64,000 bases of DNA, from positions 1,286,697 to 1,350,696 of the forward strand of contig NC_092231.1 of assembly GCF_036320965.1 (NCBI RefSeq). Direction: 5' to 3'. Positions 33,765 through 43,879 of this stretch are shown piece by piece. The DNA is from Panulirus ornatus. Lineage: Eukaryota > Arthropoda > Malacostraca > Decapoda > Palinuridae. The translations under genes and the position numbers were made by a program. Below the pieces are notes generated by a model. That model saw nothing but the letters and a program-made list of their open reading frames with translations. It was not told where the DNA came from and did no database searches. The stretch's first letter is position 1. Every line of letters starts with the position of its first letter.

Positions 33765-34890
33765 ATACTTTGATTATCTTGAATGCCACAATGAAGTAGA
33801 ATCATTGACAAATATTTTCCATATGAACGATTTCCTTTAAACTTCATTACTGTGTATATTGGTAAAACACTGAACACATTATTATGTCCATCAGTTAAAT
33901 CATCAACTGTACCCAGGGATGTGATATACTGTTCAATCTTGTTCACTGGGAAGGGCAGTTCTAGACCTTGTAAGACATTTAACAAATTAATACGTGTTTT
34001 ACTCTCTAGTTAACATTCGTTTTTAAAGCAAGAAATACAATTGTCATTTTTCAAGTTGAAGGATGTTATTCCTACGAAGATGTAGTCGTCGATTATCTAC
34101 GAGGATAAGTACAATAGTTGTAATGCTCTGTATATTGGCAAGACGAAGCCATACCTCAGGAGGCGCAGTCATGAGCACCATGGGCAGTCGGTCACTACGA
34201 ACGAACCGCCTGATCACCACCCGTCCTCTACAGCAATACGGAATCACGCTCATGACAATGACCAGCCACTGTGGGCAGCGAGGCTCCTTTGTGCTGGCCA
34301 GTAGTTCATCAGACACTGATCTGTTAGTACTGGAGTCCCTCCTCTCCTACAGGGACAACCCCCCACTACAAGTAACACTCACATATCAACAATGTTATTG
34401 TGTTTGTAGGAAACTATTGTAAGGTTTTCAGTAGAACTGTCTTGTTGTTTTTAAATGTACATTCTAACGTTAGGATATATCATTATACATTCTAACGTTA
34501 GGATATATCATTATACATTCTAACGTTAGGATATATCATTATACATTCTAACGTTAGGATATATCATTATACATTCTAAAGTTAGGATATATCATTATGA
34601 ATTGTAGCATTTTTTTCATCTCGACGAGGAAATATTGCTTCTGTTGAATGTATTTTATGTCACGTTTTGCTTTGATAAGATAGGATTGTTAGTCATTTAT
34701 TTTCTTTATTTTTTTCTCGATTATTCAGTTTGCTGAGGGTTCTTGTGATTCATATTATTCTAGGAACATTTTAGATTTTATGTTTTTCAGAAACTCATAG
34801 AAATTACTTGTATATCATCCTTTCTTTGTAGGTTCTGATGACGGCATATGTAATTACCGAAGCGTAAGCCAGTAAAAGATATTCATCAAA
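33765..34890 (+). mobile_element. Penelope-like element 3' portion with GIY-YIG endonuclease remnant
   Basis: The plus translation first gives NDFPLNFINTVYIGKT (about 33823), then VKSSTVPRDVIYCSILF and KTFNKLIRVLL, resembling the region between polymerase and endonuclease. FKLKDVIPTKM...SSIIYE then leads into CNALYIGKTKPYLRRRSHEH (34117-34175), the Y-I-G-K-T...L..R..EH signature of a GIY-YIG nuclease. NEPPDHHPSSTAIRNHAHDN follows. After a frameshift, SSSDTDLLVLESLLSYRDNP (34298-34360) matches the ending D-L-L-I-L-E-S...K-P of Penelope-like endonucleases. A 28-bp array and GTTCTGATGACGGCATATG (34833-34851) followed by ATTACCGAAGCG lie in the presumed 3' region. Stops and frameshifts make it non-functional. 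Confidence 0.75.
34459..34600. repeat. 28-bp tandem repeat, 5 copies
   Basis: Unit ATTCTAACGTTAGGATATAT plus CATTATAC, period 28. Each unit has the palindrome CTAACGTTAG (the last copy has CTAAAGTTAG). It lies in the 3' region of the Penelope-like remnant. Confidence 0.97.
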
Positions 34891-34904
34891 ACCCTGATGA
34901 TGTA

Positions 34905-35440
34905 TATATTATATTTATTTATATTTATTTATTTATTTTGCTTTGTCGCTGTCTCCCGCGTTTGCGAGGTAGCGCAAGGAAACAGGCGAAAGAAATGGCC
35001 CAGCCCACCCCCATACACATGTATATACATACACGTCCACACACGCAAATATACATACCTATACATCTCAATGTACACATATATATACACACAGACACAT
35101 ACATATATACCCATGCACACAATTCACACTGTCTGCCTTTATTCATTCCCATCGCCACCTCGCCACACATGGAATACCATCCCCCTCCCCCCTCATGTGT
35201 GCGAGGTAGCGCTAGGAAAAGACAACAAAGGCCCCATTCGTTCACGCTCAGTCTCTAGCTGTCATGGAATAATGCCCGAAACCACAGCTCCCTTTCCACA
35301 TCCAGGCCCCACACGACTTTCCATGGTTTACCCCAGACGCTTTACATGCCCTGATTCAATCCACTGACAGCACGTCAACCCCGGTATACCACATCGATCC
35401 AATTCACTCTATTCCTTGCCCGCCTTTCACCCTCCTGCAT
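34905..35440 (-). mobile_element. LINE 3' end (C-terminal tail plus 3' UTR), minus strand
   Basis: The minus strand starts at about 35437 with MQEGERRARNRVNWIDVVY-like coding sequence and a stop. The 3' UTR follows with AAACCATGGAAAGT and CCATGTGTGGCGAGGTGG. The tail GCGCTACCTCGCAAACGCGG-GAGACAGCGACAAAG ends in a TAAA-rich stretch near 34905-34935. It is collinear with the plus copy at 40.2-41.0 kb at high similarity. Confidence 0.85.
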
Positions 35441-35444
35441 ATAT

Positions 35445-35521
35445 ATATGTTTCCTTTCGTCTGTTTCCTTGCGCTACCTCGCTAACGCGGGAGACAGCGA
35501 CAAAGTATAATAAATAGATAA

Positions 35522-35526
<5 letters not shown>
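35445..35526 (+). mobile_element. Isolated LINE 3' tail in the opposite orientation
   Basis: TTTCCTTTCGTCTGTTTCCT followed by TGCGCTACCTCGCTAACGCG and GGAGACAGCGACAAAG is the terminal tail of the same LINE family, now on the plus strand and followed by (TA)n. With the minus copy to its left it forms an inverted repeat of about 60 bp separated by roughly 450 bp. Confidence 0.85.

Positions 35527-35581
<55 letters not shown>
35527..35581. repeat. (TA)n microsatellite
   Basis: About 27 TA units directly after a LINE tail. Confidence 0.98.
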
Positions 35582-35583
<2 letters not shown>

Positions 35584-35890
35584 TTAGATGAGATGGTGAG
35601 GGATTGAAGGTGTGGTTACTCCTAGTCTGTCTCAGCAGAGAGGGGATAAGATTAGATTCGCTGTGAAAGGTCAGAGGTCAAGATTAGAGGATCAAAAACA
35701 GTCAGGCAGGGTCGTTGGTTGACCATGTGTGGGAGGTTAAGTCCTGTATGTTCCCCAGACATATCTGACTCTAGTCTTGTTCAGATTACTTCAACTCATA
35801 CCAGGTATATCTAACGTTATATCTGTGATGCCACCTATGATGTAATGATTATTGCGATAACTAATACTAATAATGATGATAATGATAATA
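35582..35890. other. Unassigned sequence
   Basis: Contains GGTCAGAGGTCAAG near 35669, weakly like the foldback core, and an ATAATG-rich run before the 33-bp array. Nothing firm. Confidence 0.4.
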
Positions 35891-35897
35891 AAAAGTG

Positions 35898-36790
35898 AGA
35901 CGACGTACACCAGTGTGCAGATGTGAGTATACCAGACGTACACCAGTGTGCAGATGTGAGTATACCAGACGTACACCAGTGTGTAGATGTGAGTATACTA
36001 GACGTACACCAGTGTGTAGATGTGAGTATACTAGACGTACACCAGTGTGTAGATGTGAGTATACTAGACGTACACCAGTGTGTAGATGTGAGTATACTAG
36101 ACGTACACCAGTGTGTAGATGTGAGTATACTAGACGTACACCAGTGTGTAGATGTGAGTATACTAAACGTACACCAGTGTGTAGATGTGAGTATACTAGA
36201 CGTACACCAGTGTGCAGATGTGAGTATACTAGACGTACACCAGTGTGTAGATGTGAGTATACTAGACGTACACCAGTGTGCAGATGTGAGTATACTAGAC
36301 GTACACCAGTGTGCAGATGTGAGTATACTAGACGTACACCAGTGTGCAGATGTGAGTATACTAGACGTACACCAGTGTGCAGATGTGAGTATACTAGACG
36401 TACACCAGTGTGCAGATGTGAGTATACTAGACGTACACCAGTGTGCAGATGTGAGTATACTAGACGTACACCAGTGTGTAGATGTGAGTATACTAGACGT
36501 ACACCAGTGTGCAGATGTGAGTATACTAGACGTACACCAGTGTGCAGATGTGAGTATACTAGACGTACACCAGTGTGCAGATGTGAGTATACTAGACGTA
36601 CACCAGTGTGTAGATGTGAGTATACTAGACGTACACCAGTGTGTAGATGTGAGTATACTAGACGTACACCAGTGTGTAGATGTGAGTATACTAGACGTAC
36701 ACCAGTGTGTAGATGTGAGTATACTAGACGTACACCAGTGTGTAGATGTGAGTATACTAGACGTACACCAGTGTGTAGATGTGAGTATCC
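35898..36790. repeat. 33-bp satellite array, about 27 copies
   Basis: The unit is GACGTACACCAGTGTG(C/T)AG followed by ATGTGAGTATACTA, period 33, extremely homogeneous. The main variation is C or T in GTGCAG/GTGTAG. T-type units occupy the left part (after two C-type units) and the right end, with C-type units concentrated in the middle (about 36200-36600). Single variants are TACCAGACG in the first two copies and ACTAAACG near 36165. Because 33 is a multiple of 3 and the unit has no stop in most frames, both strands are open for 290-440 codons; these are artefacts. Confidence 0.98.
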
Positions 36791-36949
36791 TCGACTGATG
36801 ATCACAGTGGTGAGGTCGAGCAGTTCTAACAGCGGTCTGCGCCAGCTCGGACGGGGCCGATGTGGTTGTGGTGTCGAACTGCAGCTTGGGAACGAGGGAT
36901 CTCTGGTGACAGGAGGTGACGGTGGCTCGACGCGGGTGTGTAGCAGAGC

Positions 36950-37720
36950 GTTCCCACTCCCCAGCCTCTCCTCTCTCCCCGCTCCCTTTCCTCCCGCTGA
37001 CCTCACCCTTCTCCCCGGATCCTCCACTTTGCCACACTCCTCTCCCCCTCCCTGATCCCTTCCCTCCTACTGGACCCTTCCCCTTCCCAAGCCCCGCTCC
37101 TCTCCCTGTCCTCTCCCCTCCCATCTCCCCGGCCTCTCCCTTCTCCCAAGCCTCTCCCATTTCCCCAACACCACTCCCAGCCTTTTGGCCTCCCCTTCAC
37201 CCCTCTCCCCACCCCTCTCTCCCTCCCTCATCCATTTCCCCAATCATTCTCAGCCCCTACTACCGCCCCTCCCCACCCCTATCCCAACCTTCCCTCCCCT
37301 TTTCCCCTCCTCTTTTCCCCTCCCCCTCCTGCCTCAGCATCAGCTGATCCTTCCTCAGCTGCAGATATACCCTCACTCTCAGCCATGTCTCTTGCTGTGT
37401 CTGCCTCTCCCTCAGTTGTGCCTCTTCCCTCGGCCCTCCATCCCTCTCATCTTCTTCCTCATCCTCATCCTCCTTCCTCTTCCATGTACTCCTCTCACCC
37501 CCTTTACTCCTCCTCCTTCCCTCGTGCTTTTCTTCCTCGTGTTACTGCCTCATTTTCATCGTCCCCCTTTTTTCTATTTCCTCTTCCTTCTCTCTCTCTC
37601 TTTCCTCAACCTTCTCTTTTCTTCATCGTTTCTCCTCTATTTCTTTCCTCCTCCTCCTCCTCTTACCCTTCCTCTCCTCCTCCCCCGCCCCCCTCGCCTG
37701 CTGCTGCCCTCATCATGGCG
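36950..37720. repeat. Polypyrimidine-rich tract
   Basis: Nearly 0.8 kb of plus-strand sequence is overwhelmingly C and T, with CCTCTCCC, CTTCCCC and TCCTCCTCC phrases. Minus frames are Gly/Arg/Glu-rich and plus frames Pro/Ser-rich by composition. Not a gene. Confidence 0.9.
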
Positions 37721-37815
37721 GCCGCGTGTCGTTGGTTTATGACTAAGTTAATGTACTTTTATCGCGTCTCCACACCGGCTCCACACGCCGCCCAGGAAAT
37801 TAATTTGTGAGTTGT
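37721..37815. other. Short unique block after the polypyrimidine tract
   Basis: GCGGCCGCGTGTCGTTGG through TAATGTACTTTTATCGCG to AGGAAATTAATTTG. Non-repetitive, with a NotI-type CpG cluster and an AATTAATT site. A possible conserved noncoding remnant, but the evidence is slim. Confidence 0.2.
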
Positions 37816-37833
37816 AGAGTCGTGTATGTATGT

Positions 37834-37834
<1 letters not shown>

Positions 37835-37889
<55 letters not shown>
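37835..37889. repeat. (GT)n microsatellite
   Basis: About 27 GT units. Confidence 0.98.
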
Positions 37890-37892
<3 letters not shown>

Positions 37893-37993
37893 TATCCCAC
37901 TTCTGGAACCATCTCATTCATACTTATTTTTATGTCAGCTGAGGCGGCTTGTGTAAGTGAATTCTCTAATCAAGACCATCTCACTTACCCCTA

Positions 37994-37999
<6 letters not shown>

Positions 38000-38075
<76 letters not shown>
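38000..38075. repeat. (TA)n microsatellite
   Basis: About 37 TA units. Confidence 0.98.
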
Positions 38076-38082
<7 letters not shown>

Positions 38083-38261
38083 TAGACCAGTTACCCAGTT
38101 TATCGACCAACCCCAAAGGGAGGATGAACAGCTGGGTTGACTTTTGTGACCAGGAATCGAACTATGAGTTGTGTATGGGTCTAGACACTTTGCGGTTTTT
38201 GCTTGTCTTTTCCAGATGTGTCAGTGCTTCAGAGGTACATGTTGGCCATTCCACCTCACTA

Positions 38262-38372
38262 GTGATGGAGGATGCAGTGTCTCCCACTGTAACCACCTCA
38301 CTAGTGATGAGGCTACAGTGTCTCCCACTGTAACCACCTCACTAGTGATGAGGCTACAGTGTCTCCCACTGT
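38262..38372. repeat. 41-bp tandem repeat, 2.6 copies
   Basis: Unit AACCACCTCACTAGTGATGA followed by GGCTACAGTG and TCTCCCACTGT, period 41. Contains the palindrome TCACTAGTGA. Confidence 0.95.
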
Positions 38373-39353
38373 GAAAGCATTTTTCACTGTATCGTTCATA
38401 TCCTCACACATCCTTACGTCATCCTCTCTGACGCCTGTGAAATTCTCCGCTGATCATTAGTTGCTCTTTAGCTGACAATTTACTCGTGATGAATTTATGG
38501 AAAAGTTTTGGATCATCTCTGCATTATCCACAATACTTTTAAGAGAGTTTCTTTGTTCTTCTTGTCTTATCTTGCTTTACTCGAGTCTACCTCTGTTATG
38601 TCTCTTAAATATTAATTAGTTGGAGGGTCGACTATATCTTCGTCACTGCTCGTCGTGAAGTTCCTTTGTTTTATGTCATGTTTTGTTGGACCATTCCTAC
38701 CTCTCCCTCTGAATTTGAGGTCAAAGACACCCACGTTCCTACGCCCATATTGTAATTTTCACAGAACCTTCTACCATAATGCCTTGCTGGCTAGCTGTTT
38801 TACCTACTTTCCCAGTACAGATTACCACAGATATTGTTGAGTTCTGTGCAGTTACAAAGGGGATATCCTCTACTCGAGTCTAGCCTCATCTGTGCCGTTT
38901 GTACATGATTACTTTCTGCATTTTTATTGTATTTGATATTCTCAGTTTCCATGCTACTGTGTGTGAGCATAAGACCTTGTGGTGATGGTGTATCGGTCCC
39001 TCTTATTCTGAGTGTTCACTAACATGCTGGATTGGAGGTTCCTGTACATACACTTACAACTTTGGTCTGCATGGTTCTTCCTGTCCTTGAGAATCCACAA
39101 TCTCCCAGTCTATCTCTTGATAACTGAAATCCTTCATTATCAAGACTTTTGATCATTATCAAGACTTTTGATCATTATCTGAGAAGTCTGTGTTAACTGA
39201 TTGATGTACCAATCCTGACTGATTGTTTCCTCATTGTTGTTGTTTTATATTTGTTCTGTTAAGTTAAAATTCTTTGGAACATTATATATTACCAACATCG
39301 CGTTGCACTTCATCGTTACAGTTACTTTTCTCATCATATATTGCTTAGATGGA

Positions 39354-39354
<1 letters not shown>
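38373..39354. other. Unassigned sequence
   Basis: An 18-bp duplication (ATTATCAAGACTTTTGATC) lies near 39137-39175. No gene recognised. Confidence 0.45.

Positions 39355-39413
<59 letters not shown>
39355..39413. repeat. (GT)n microsatellite
   Basis: About 29 GT units. Confidence 0.98.
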
Positions 39414-39414
<1 letters not shown>

Positions 39415-39904
39415 GGTGTATATGTTGTATTTGACTGTATACAGTTGTTTGTGTACATGCGTGTCAGTATGTATGTGCCAGTATGCTTGTGTGTGCGAAT
39501 GTGAGTATGTCTGTGTGATCACTTATTTGTAACGTTTAACTTTTTTTCAGCCTCATAATGGTGTCTCCTGTCAGTGTCTGTAACGTGTTTCACTCGTCCG
39601 TTATGTTCCATTACAAAACTCGTTATTGACGTCTTTTCTGACTCCTAGTGTGTTGTCTTGTCCTCAGCTTGATTGGTTCCTCCCGGTTTCAGAAACCTCC
39701 TCAAGATCGACACAGGCGGGTCAGTTGTTGGACCAGAATGTCTCCCTCTACCGCGACTTCTACAACACATCTTTGTCTCGTGTAGGATAACCAGACAGAT
39801 GATGTGTCCAACTCTCGCATCCCTCCCTCTCTCAGTGGTCCACTCGTGTTACCGCCATGGGGCTCCCTCATCTCCGTATGCTTCTCGTACTGTCTGTCCC
39901 TCAA

Positions 39905-39909
<5 letters not shown>
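39414..39909. other. Unassigned sequence
   Basis: No gene recognised between the GT and CT runs. Confidence 0.4.

Positions 39910-39951
<42 letters not shown>
39910..39951. repeat. (CT)n microsatellite
   Basis: About 21 CT units. Confidence 0.97.
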
Positions 39952-39953
<2 letters not shown>

Positions 39954-40214
39954 GTCACCGGCCGTACGCACAAGACAGGCCCGTAGCGTCACGTTCTCTC
40001 GTGTAATGAAAAGTAGAATGAACGTCCAAGACGTTGGTTGACGTCGTCACTCAGCGTCTTGTGCCGGGGTCGGACGTGCCACCCTCCTGCCCCTCCCTCC
40101 CGCCACACTAACCCTGAAGCACCGTATTATTCCTCGCTCGTCACACTTCCTCACGTACATAAATAGATTAGCGTTTTCCTACACCTTGATAATATTAGTG
40201 ATAACTATAAAAGA

Positions 40215-41010
40215 TAAATGTTGTGCGCAGGAGGATGGATGTGCTGGAAATGAGATGTTTGAGGACAATGTGTGGTGTGAGGTGGTTTGATCGAGTAAGT
40301 AACGTAAGGGTAAGAGAGATGTGTGGAAATAAAAAGAGCGTGGTTGAGAGAGCAGAAGAGGGTGTTTTGAAATGGTTTGGGCACATGGAGAGAATGAGTG
40401 AGGAAAGATTGACCAAGAGGATATATGTGTCGGAGGTGGAGGGAACGAGGAGAAGTGGGAGACCAAATTGGAGGTGGAAAGATGGAGTGAAAAAGATTTT
40501 GAGTGATCGGGGCCTGAACATGCAGGAGGGTGAAAGGCGGGCAAGGAATAGAGTGAATTGGATCGATGTAGTATACCGGGGTCGACGTGCTGTCAATGGA
40601 TTGAATCAGGGCATGTGAAGCGTCTGGGGTAAACCATGGAAAGTTGTGTGGGGCCTGGATGTGGAAAGGGAGCTGTGGTTTCGGGCATTATTGCATGACA
40701 GCTAGAGACTGAGTGTGAACGAATGGGGCCTCTGTTGTCTGTTCCTAGCGCAACCTCGCACACATGAGGGGGGAGGGGGATGGTATTCCATGTGTGGCGA
40801 GGTGAATGAATAAAGGCAGACAGTGTGAATTGTGTGCATGTGTATATATATGTGTACATTGAGATGTATGGGTATGTATATTTGCGTGTGTGGACGTGTA
40901 TGTATATACATGTGTATGTGGGTGGGTTGGGCCATTTCTTTCGTCTGTTTCCTTGCGCTACCACGTAAACGCGGGAGACAGCGACAAAGCAAAATAATAA
41001 TAATAAAAGA
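40215..41010 (+). mobile_element. LINE 3' end with open C-terminal domain, plus strand
   Basis: The open frame (from about 40220, stop at 40618) reads MDVLEMRCLRTMCGVRWFDR, then VREMCGNKKSVVERAEEGVL, KWFGHMERMSEERLTKRIYV, SEVEGTRRSGRPNWRWKDGV and a tail ending in VVYRGRRAVNGLNQG. The order M-R-x-L-R-x-x-C-G-V...W-x-G-H-x-x-R-M...R-R-x-G-R-P-x-x-R-W is the C-terminal domain of many RTE-like and related LINE polymerases. The upstream polymerase is missing (5' truncation). The 3' UTR (40619-40985) ends TTGCGCTACCACGTAAACGC-GGGAGACAGCGACAAAG, then an ATAAT-rich tail. The coding part has no stop or frameshift, so this is a young copy of a family still recently active. Confidence 0.88.
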
Positions 41011-41015
41011 TAATA

Positions 41016-41400
41016 TTTTCCTGTTGATCTTGTGAAAGCTAGAATATATAACGTATATTTCAAAAGCCTGAATATATTATTCACACATTTTGCATCGATG
41101 TTAATAATACACGACACAGGTTCACTGGCTTGACGTATAATCCTGTGTTCACGCATGACGGACAAAGCAGGATGTTCACAGCTGATGATGAAGTAACCAG
41201 TGACCGGAGTTGCCACCACGGGCAGTAATGGTGCCAGGTCAAAGGTCATACAACGTGACCCCCGATTGGCTGTTTCATCCCTTGGTTTTTATGTGAAGAC
41301 CAGCCACACGAGGATAGGCCTTTATGATGCCACCTCCTGCTCTCCTCCAGCAGAGAGGCTGCGAGATTCTCTTCCTTCATGACGTCATTTCCTCCTCGAA
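41016..41400. other. Unassigned sequence
   Basis: Nothing recognised. Confidence 0.35.
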
Positions 41401-41560
41401 TGACCCTTAAACTTTCAATAATCGGGTGTCAACAAGCACCTGAGGAGCTTGCAGCAATCCACCCAGCTCTCATTTTTTTTTTATGAACTCTTATCCTCTC
41501 ACTTTCGCAGCCAAAATGGCCTCGATTGGAGCATGCCTTTACTCGTGTCTTGTCAGTTTC
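41400..41560. other. Unique block, candidate conserved noncoding sequence
   Basis: Includes TTTCAATAATCGGGTGTC, the imperfect hairpin CAAGCACCTGAGGAGCTTG and CAGCCAAAATGGCCTCGATT. Non-repetitive and without a coding frame. Function not established. Confidence 0.2.
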
Positions 41561-41689
41561 TAAAGAAAATATAATACGGTTGATGAGCCTTTATGGTCAG
41601 TAATAACCTCATAGCTTCGTTGATCTGGCCGTCAGCAGCAGTGTTGGTATACAGGGGAAGAACTGCAATGTGCACTTAAACAAATTGTG

Positions 41690-41830
41690 TGCGAAGTTAC
41701 ATTCTGCACTGAGCTTAATGGAGCCATTAATCCTTAGCGCTCCGCTGGAAATGAGCTCCGGCCAAGATAGATCTTATGGGGTTTATCAGCGTCATGTATC
41801 GGCCCTGAAGCCTCGGTTGACGCTGGTGTT
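41690..41830. other. Unique block, candidate conserved noncoding sequence
   Basis: AATGGAGCCATTAATCCTTA (with TAATGG...CCATTA symmetry), GCGCTCCGCTGGAAATGAGC and TCATGTATCGGCCCTGAAG. Stands out as non-repetitive. Inference only. Confidence 0.22.
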
Positions 41831-41869
41831 ATATTATCGTGGGATGGGAGGCGCTACATCCATCAGAGA

Positions 41870-42030
41870 GGACGTGTTGGAGGATGGAGTCTCCAACACC
41901 GCCAACCGCTACGAGGGGTATTGATGGGTGAAGTCTCCATCACCAAGACGGAGAGATGTTGGAGGCTTGAGTACCAACATCCCCACGGGGGATGTTGGAG
42001 GATGTAGTCTCCACCGCCACACGTCCTCCC
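41870..42030. repeat. Degenerate GGAGGATG(G/T)AGTCTCCA repeats with a hairpin
   Basis: Three diverged copies of a phrase around TTGGAGGATGGAGTCTCCAA. The first forms a perfect 9-bp stem, GTGTTGGAG (41874-41882) with CTCCAACAC (41891-41899). Confidence 0.7.
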
Positions 42031-42928
42031 TCAGCCATACTAGCCCCACCTCATCTACCCTCCTCGATGTGAAAAGTCATCTATAGTTGGTGATGATGTA
42101 TGAGAACAGATACCTGGGGACCTGATGTTTATAACGAGGTTGTCTGTTGTACGTACCTCATGATTATACTGGTAGACACGAGATAGTAAAGCAGAGGTCT
42201 CCTCTCTACCCACCTCTCCCTCCGGTTAAACTAACAAAGGTAGGAAGGATATGAGGAAAAATGGAGACACTATCATTGAACTTCTAAAGGAAAATATGGA
42301 CTGGTTTGCGTCTGGACTCTGACATAGAATGACAAGATTAGTTGTAAACTGGATTATGTCCTGATAACAGATAGCGTGAAGTATATATCTGGCTTTGATC
42401 TGAAGATGTGTATGGTCTTCACGATGACTGTATCAGGAGGAAGTTAACCCCAGAGTTCAACCACTTGACACGTAAAATGCCCACATTGTTATTCCCTCTT
42501 CCTGGTGTGGTCAGTCCACTGGAGGTAGAAATCCACTGTAGGTGCATATCCACTGGTGGATGTGATCCATAGGTGGAAGTAATCCATTGCTGACGGTAAT
42601 CCTTTTGTGGAAGTGATCCTCTGATGGTAGTAATTCAATGGTGGATGTTATTCACTTGTTTATTAATCCAGTAACCGCGCAAGTTCTCAGCAATACATCT
42701 TTCAGTTTTCCCCTGCAATCAGGTTTTCTGCTTTTCTGATGGGTTGCCTGCCACTCGGAGTTCTTCAACTTACCTCTTCAGTGATTCTGACGTACAGTAC
42801 AGCGTGACAGTAAAACTTGGCTGGCTTATAATTGTGGTTGTGTTGTACTTTGGTGGGACGGCCTGGTGATGACCCGCTGCTATGTACAACTTCTCCTCTG
42901 ATGGGTTCGTTCAGAGACCAAGCCAGTC
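42031..42928. other. Unassigned sequence with a degenerate repeat at 42520-42660
   Basis: At 42520-42660 a unit near GGTGGAAGTAATCCATTGGT of about 20-23 bp recurs about six times with heavy divergence. Nothing else recognised. Confidence 0.5.
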
Positions 42929-43128
42929 GTACCCACGGTCGTACCGTCTTGCTCAAGGGCCGTACCGTTGTGCTCAAGGGTCGTGCCGTCGTGTTCAAGG
43001 GTCGTACCTTCGTGTTCAAGGGTCGTACCTTCGTGCTCAAGGGTCGTACCGTCGTGTTCAAGGGTCGTACCGTCGTGTTCAAGGGTCGTACCTTCGTGCT
43101 CAGTGTTTGTGCTCTGGTACTCTAGGGT
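42929..43128. repeat. 21-bp array of the foldback family, about 9 copies
   Basis: Units such as TCGTACCGTCGTGTTCAAGG, TCGTACCTTCGTGCTCAAGG and CCGTACCGTTGTGCTCAAGG, period 21, all in direct orientation. No left arm or core is visible. Open frames on both strands are artefactual. Confidence 0.95.
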
Positions 43129-43324
43129 TATATCGTCGTTTTGAAGACCCATTTCCTTGCCACAGCAAGTGATGCTGGTACGCTGCTCGTGACACACGAT
43201 GCTATGATTTCCTTCTCCGTCTACAATTTCCATCAGTGTGCTCTCACGTCTCTTCCCTCCTTCTGTCATCTGAAGACCTCTCCTCACATCCCTCACCCCT
43301 GACTCTATCTCCCGCCTCACGGTG

Positions 43325-43325
43325 C

Positions 43326-43356
<31 letters not shown>
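43325..43356. repeat. (GT)n microsatellite
   Basis: About 16 GT units. Confidence 0.97.
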
Positions 43357-43479
43357 GAAGGTGGTGCAGCAGCAGATACCTTCGTGCGATGTGTCGTCAA
43401 CGATAGATACACGTTGACAGCGGCTGGCGCCGTACCTCCCCAAGGCTCGGGACCACCACATAAAAACACTAGTGCCAGG

Positions 43480-43482
43480 CTC

Positions 43483-43513
<31 letters not shown>

Positions 43514-43566
43514 CGCTGGCTGGCTGGCTGGCTGGCTGGCAGGCTCGCTGGCTGGCTGGCTGGCTG
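43480..43566. repeat. (GGCT)n tetranucleotide repeat
   Basis: About 21 GGCT units with three CGCT interruptions and one GGCA. Minus frame SQPASQPA and plus frame WLAGWLAG peptides are artefacts. Confidence 0.97.
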
Positions 43567-43663
43567 AGGTAGACCACATATCGTCTGCTGCTCTTTTACT
43601 CTGCTTTCCGTTTGAGGTATCCTAAGACACGAAGGTCTCCTGAGATGTTAGTCCCAGGGTTCG

Positions 43664-43666
<3 letters not shown>

Positions 43667-43697
<31 letters not shown>
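43667..43697. repeat. (CT)n microsatellite preceded by GGTTCGAATC
   Basis: About 15 CT units directly after CCCAGGGTTCGAATC. The latter matches a pol III B box, but no A box or cloverleaf is evident upstream, so no tRNA is called. Confidence 0.85.
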
Positions 43698-43699
<2 letters not shown>

Positions 43700-43879
43700 G
43701 CTTTTTCTTCCTATATTTCAATTCTTCTTCCTCTGCATTATTTTCGTGTTATCTTTAACTGCTGTCTAACGTTGTTTCTACCACCTACTCCATCTCTGTG
43801 TGACTCGAGTCCAGCTGTTCATATGCTCACATTCCATCTTCCGTTTTCTTTCTTGTCTTGGCGTCGTAACGTCTTTCCT

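Noticed and set aside
34459..34600. CRISPR-like 28-bp palindromic repeats
   Set aside because: Units are contiguous without spacers and lie in a retroelement 3' region.
35835..37160. Open frames of 290-441 codons on both strands
   Set aside because: They are products of a stop-free 33-bp unit plus a compositionally biased tract. Equal openness on both strands is not expected of a gene.
43652..43666. GGGTTCGAATC as a tRNA B box
   Set aside because: No matching acceptor stem or A box upstream, and the sequence enters (CT)n immediately.
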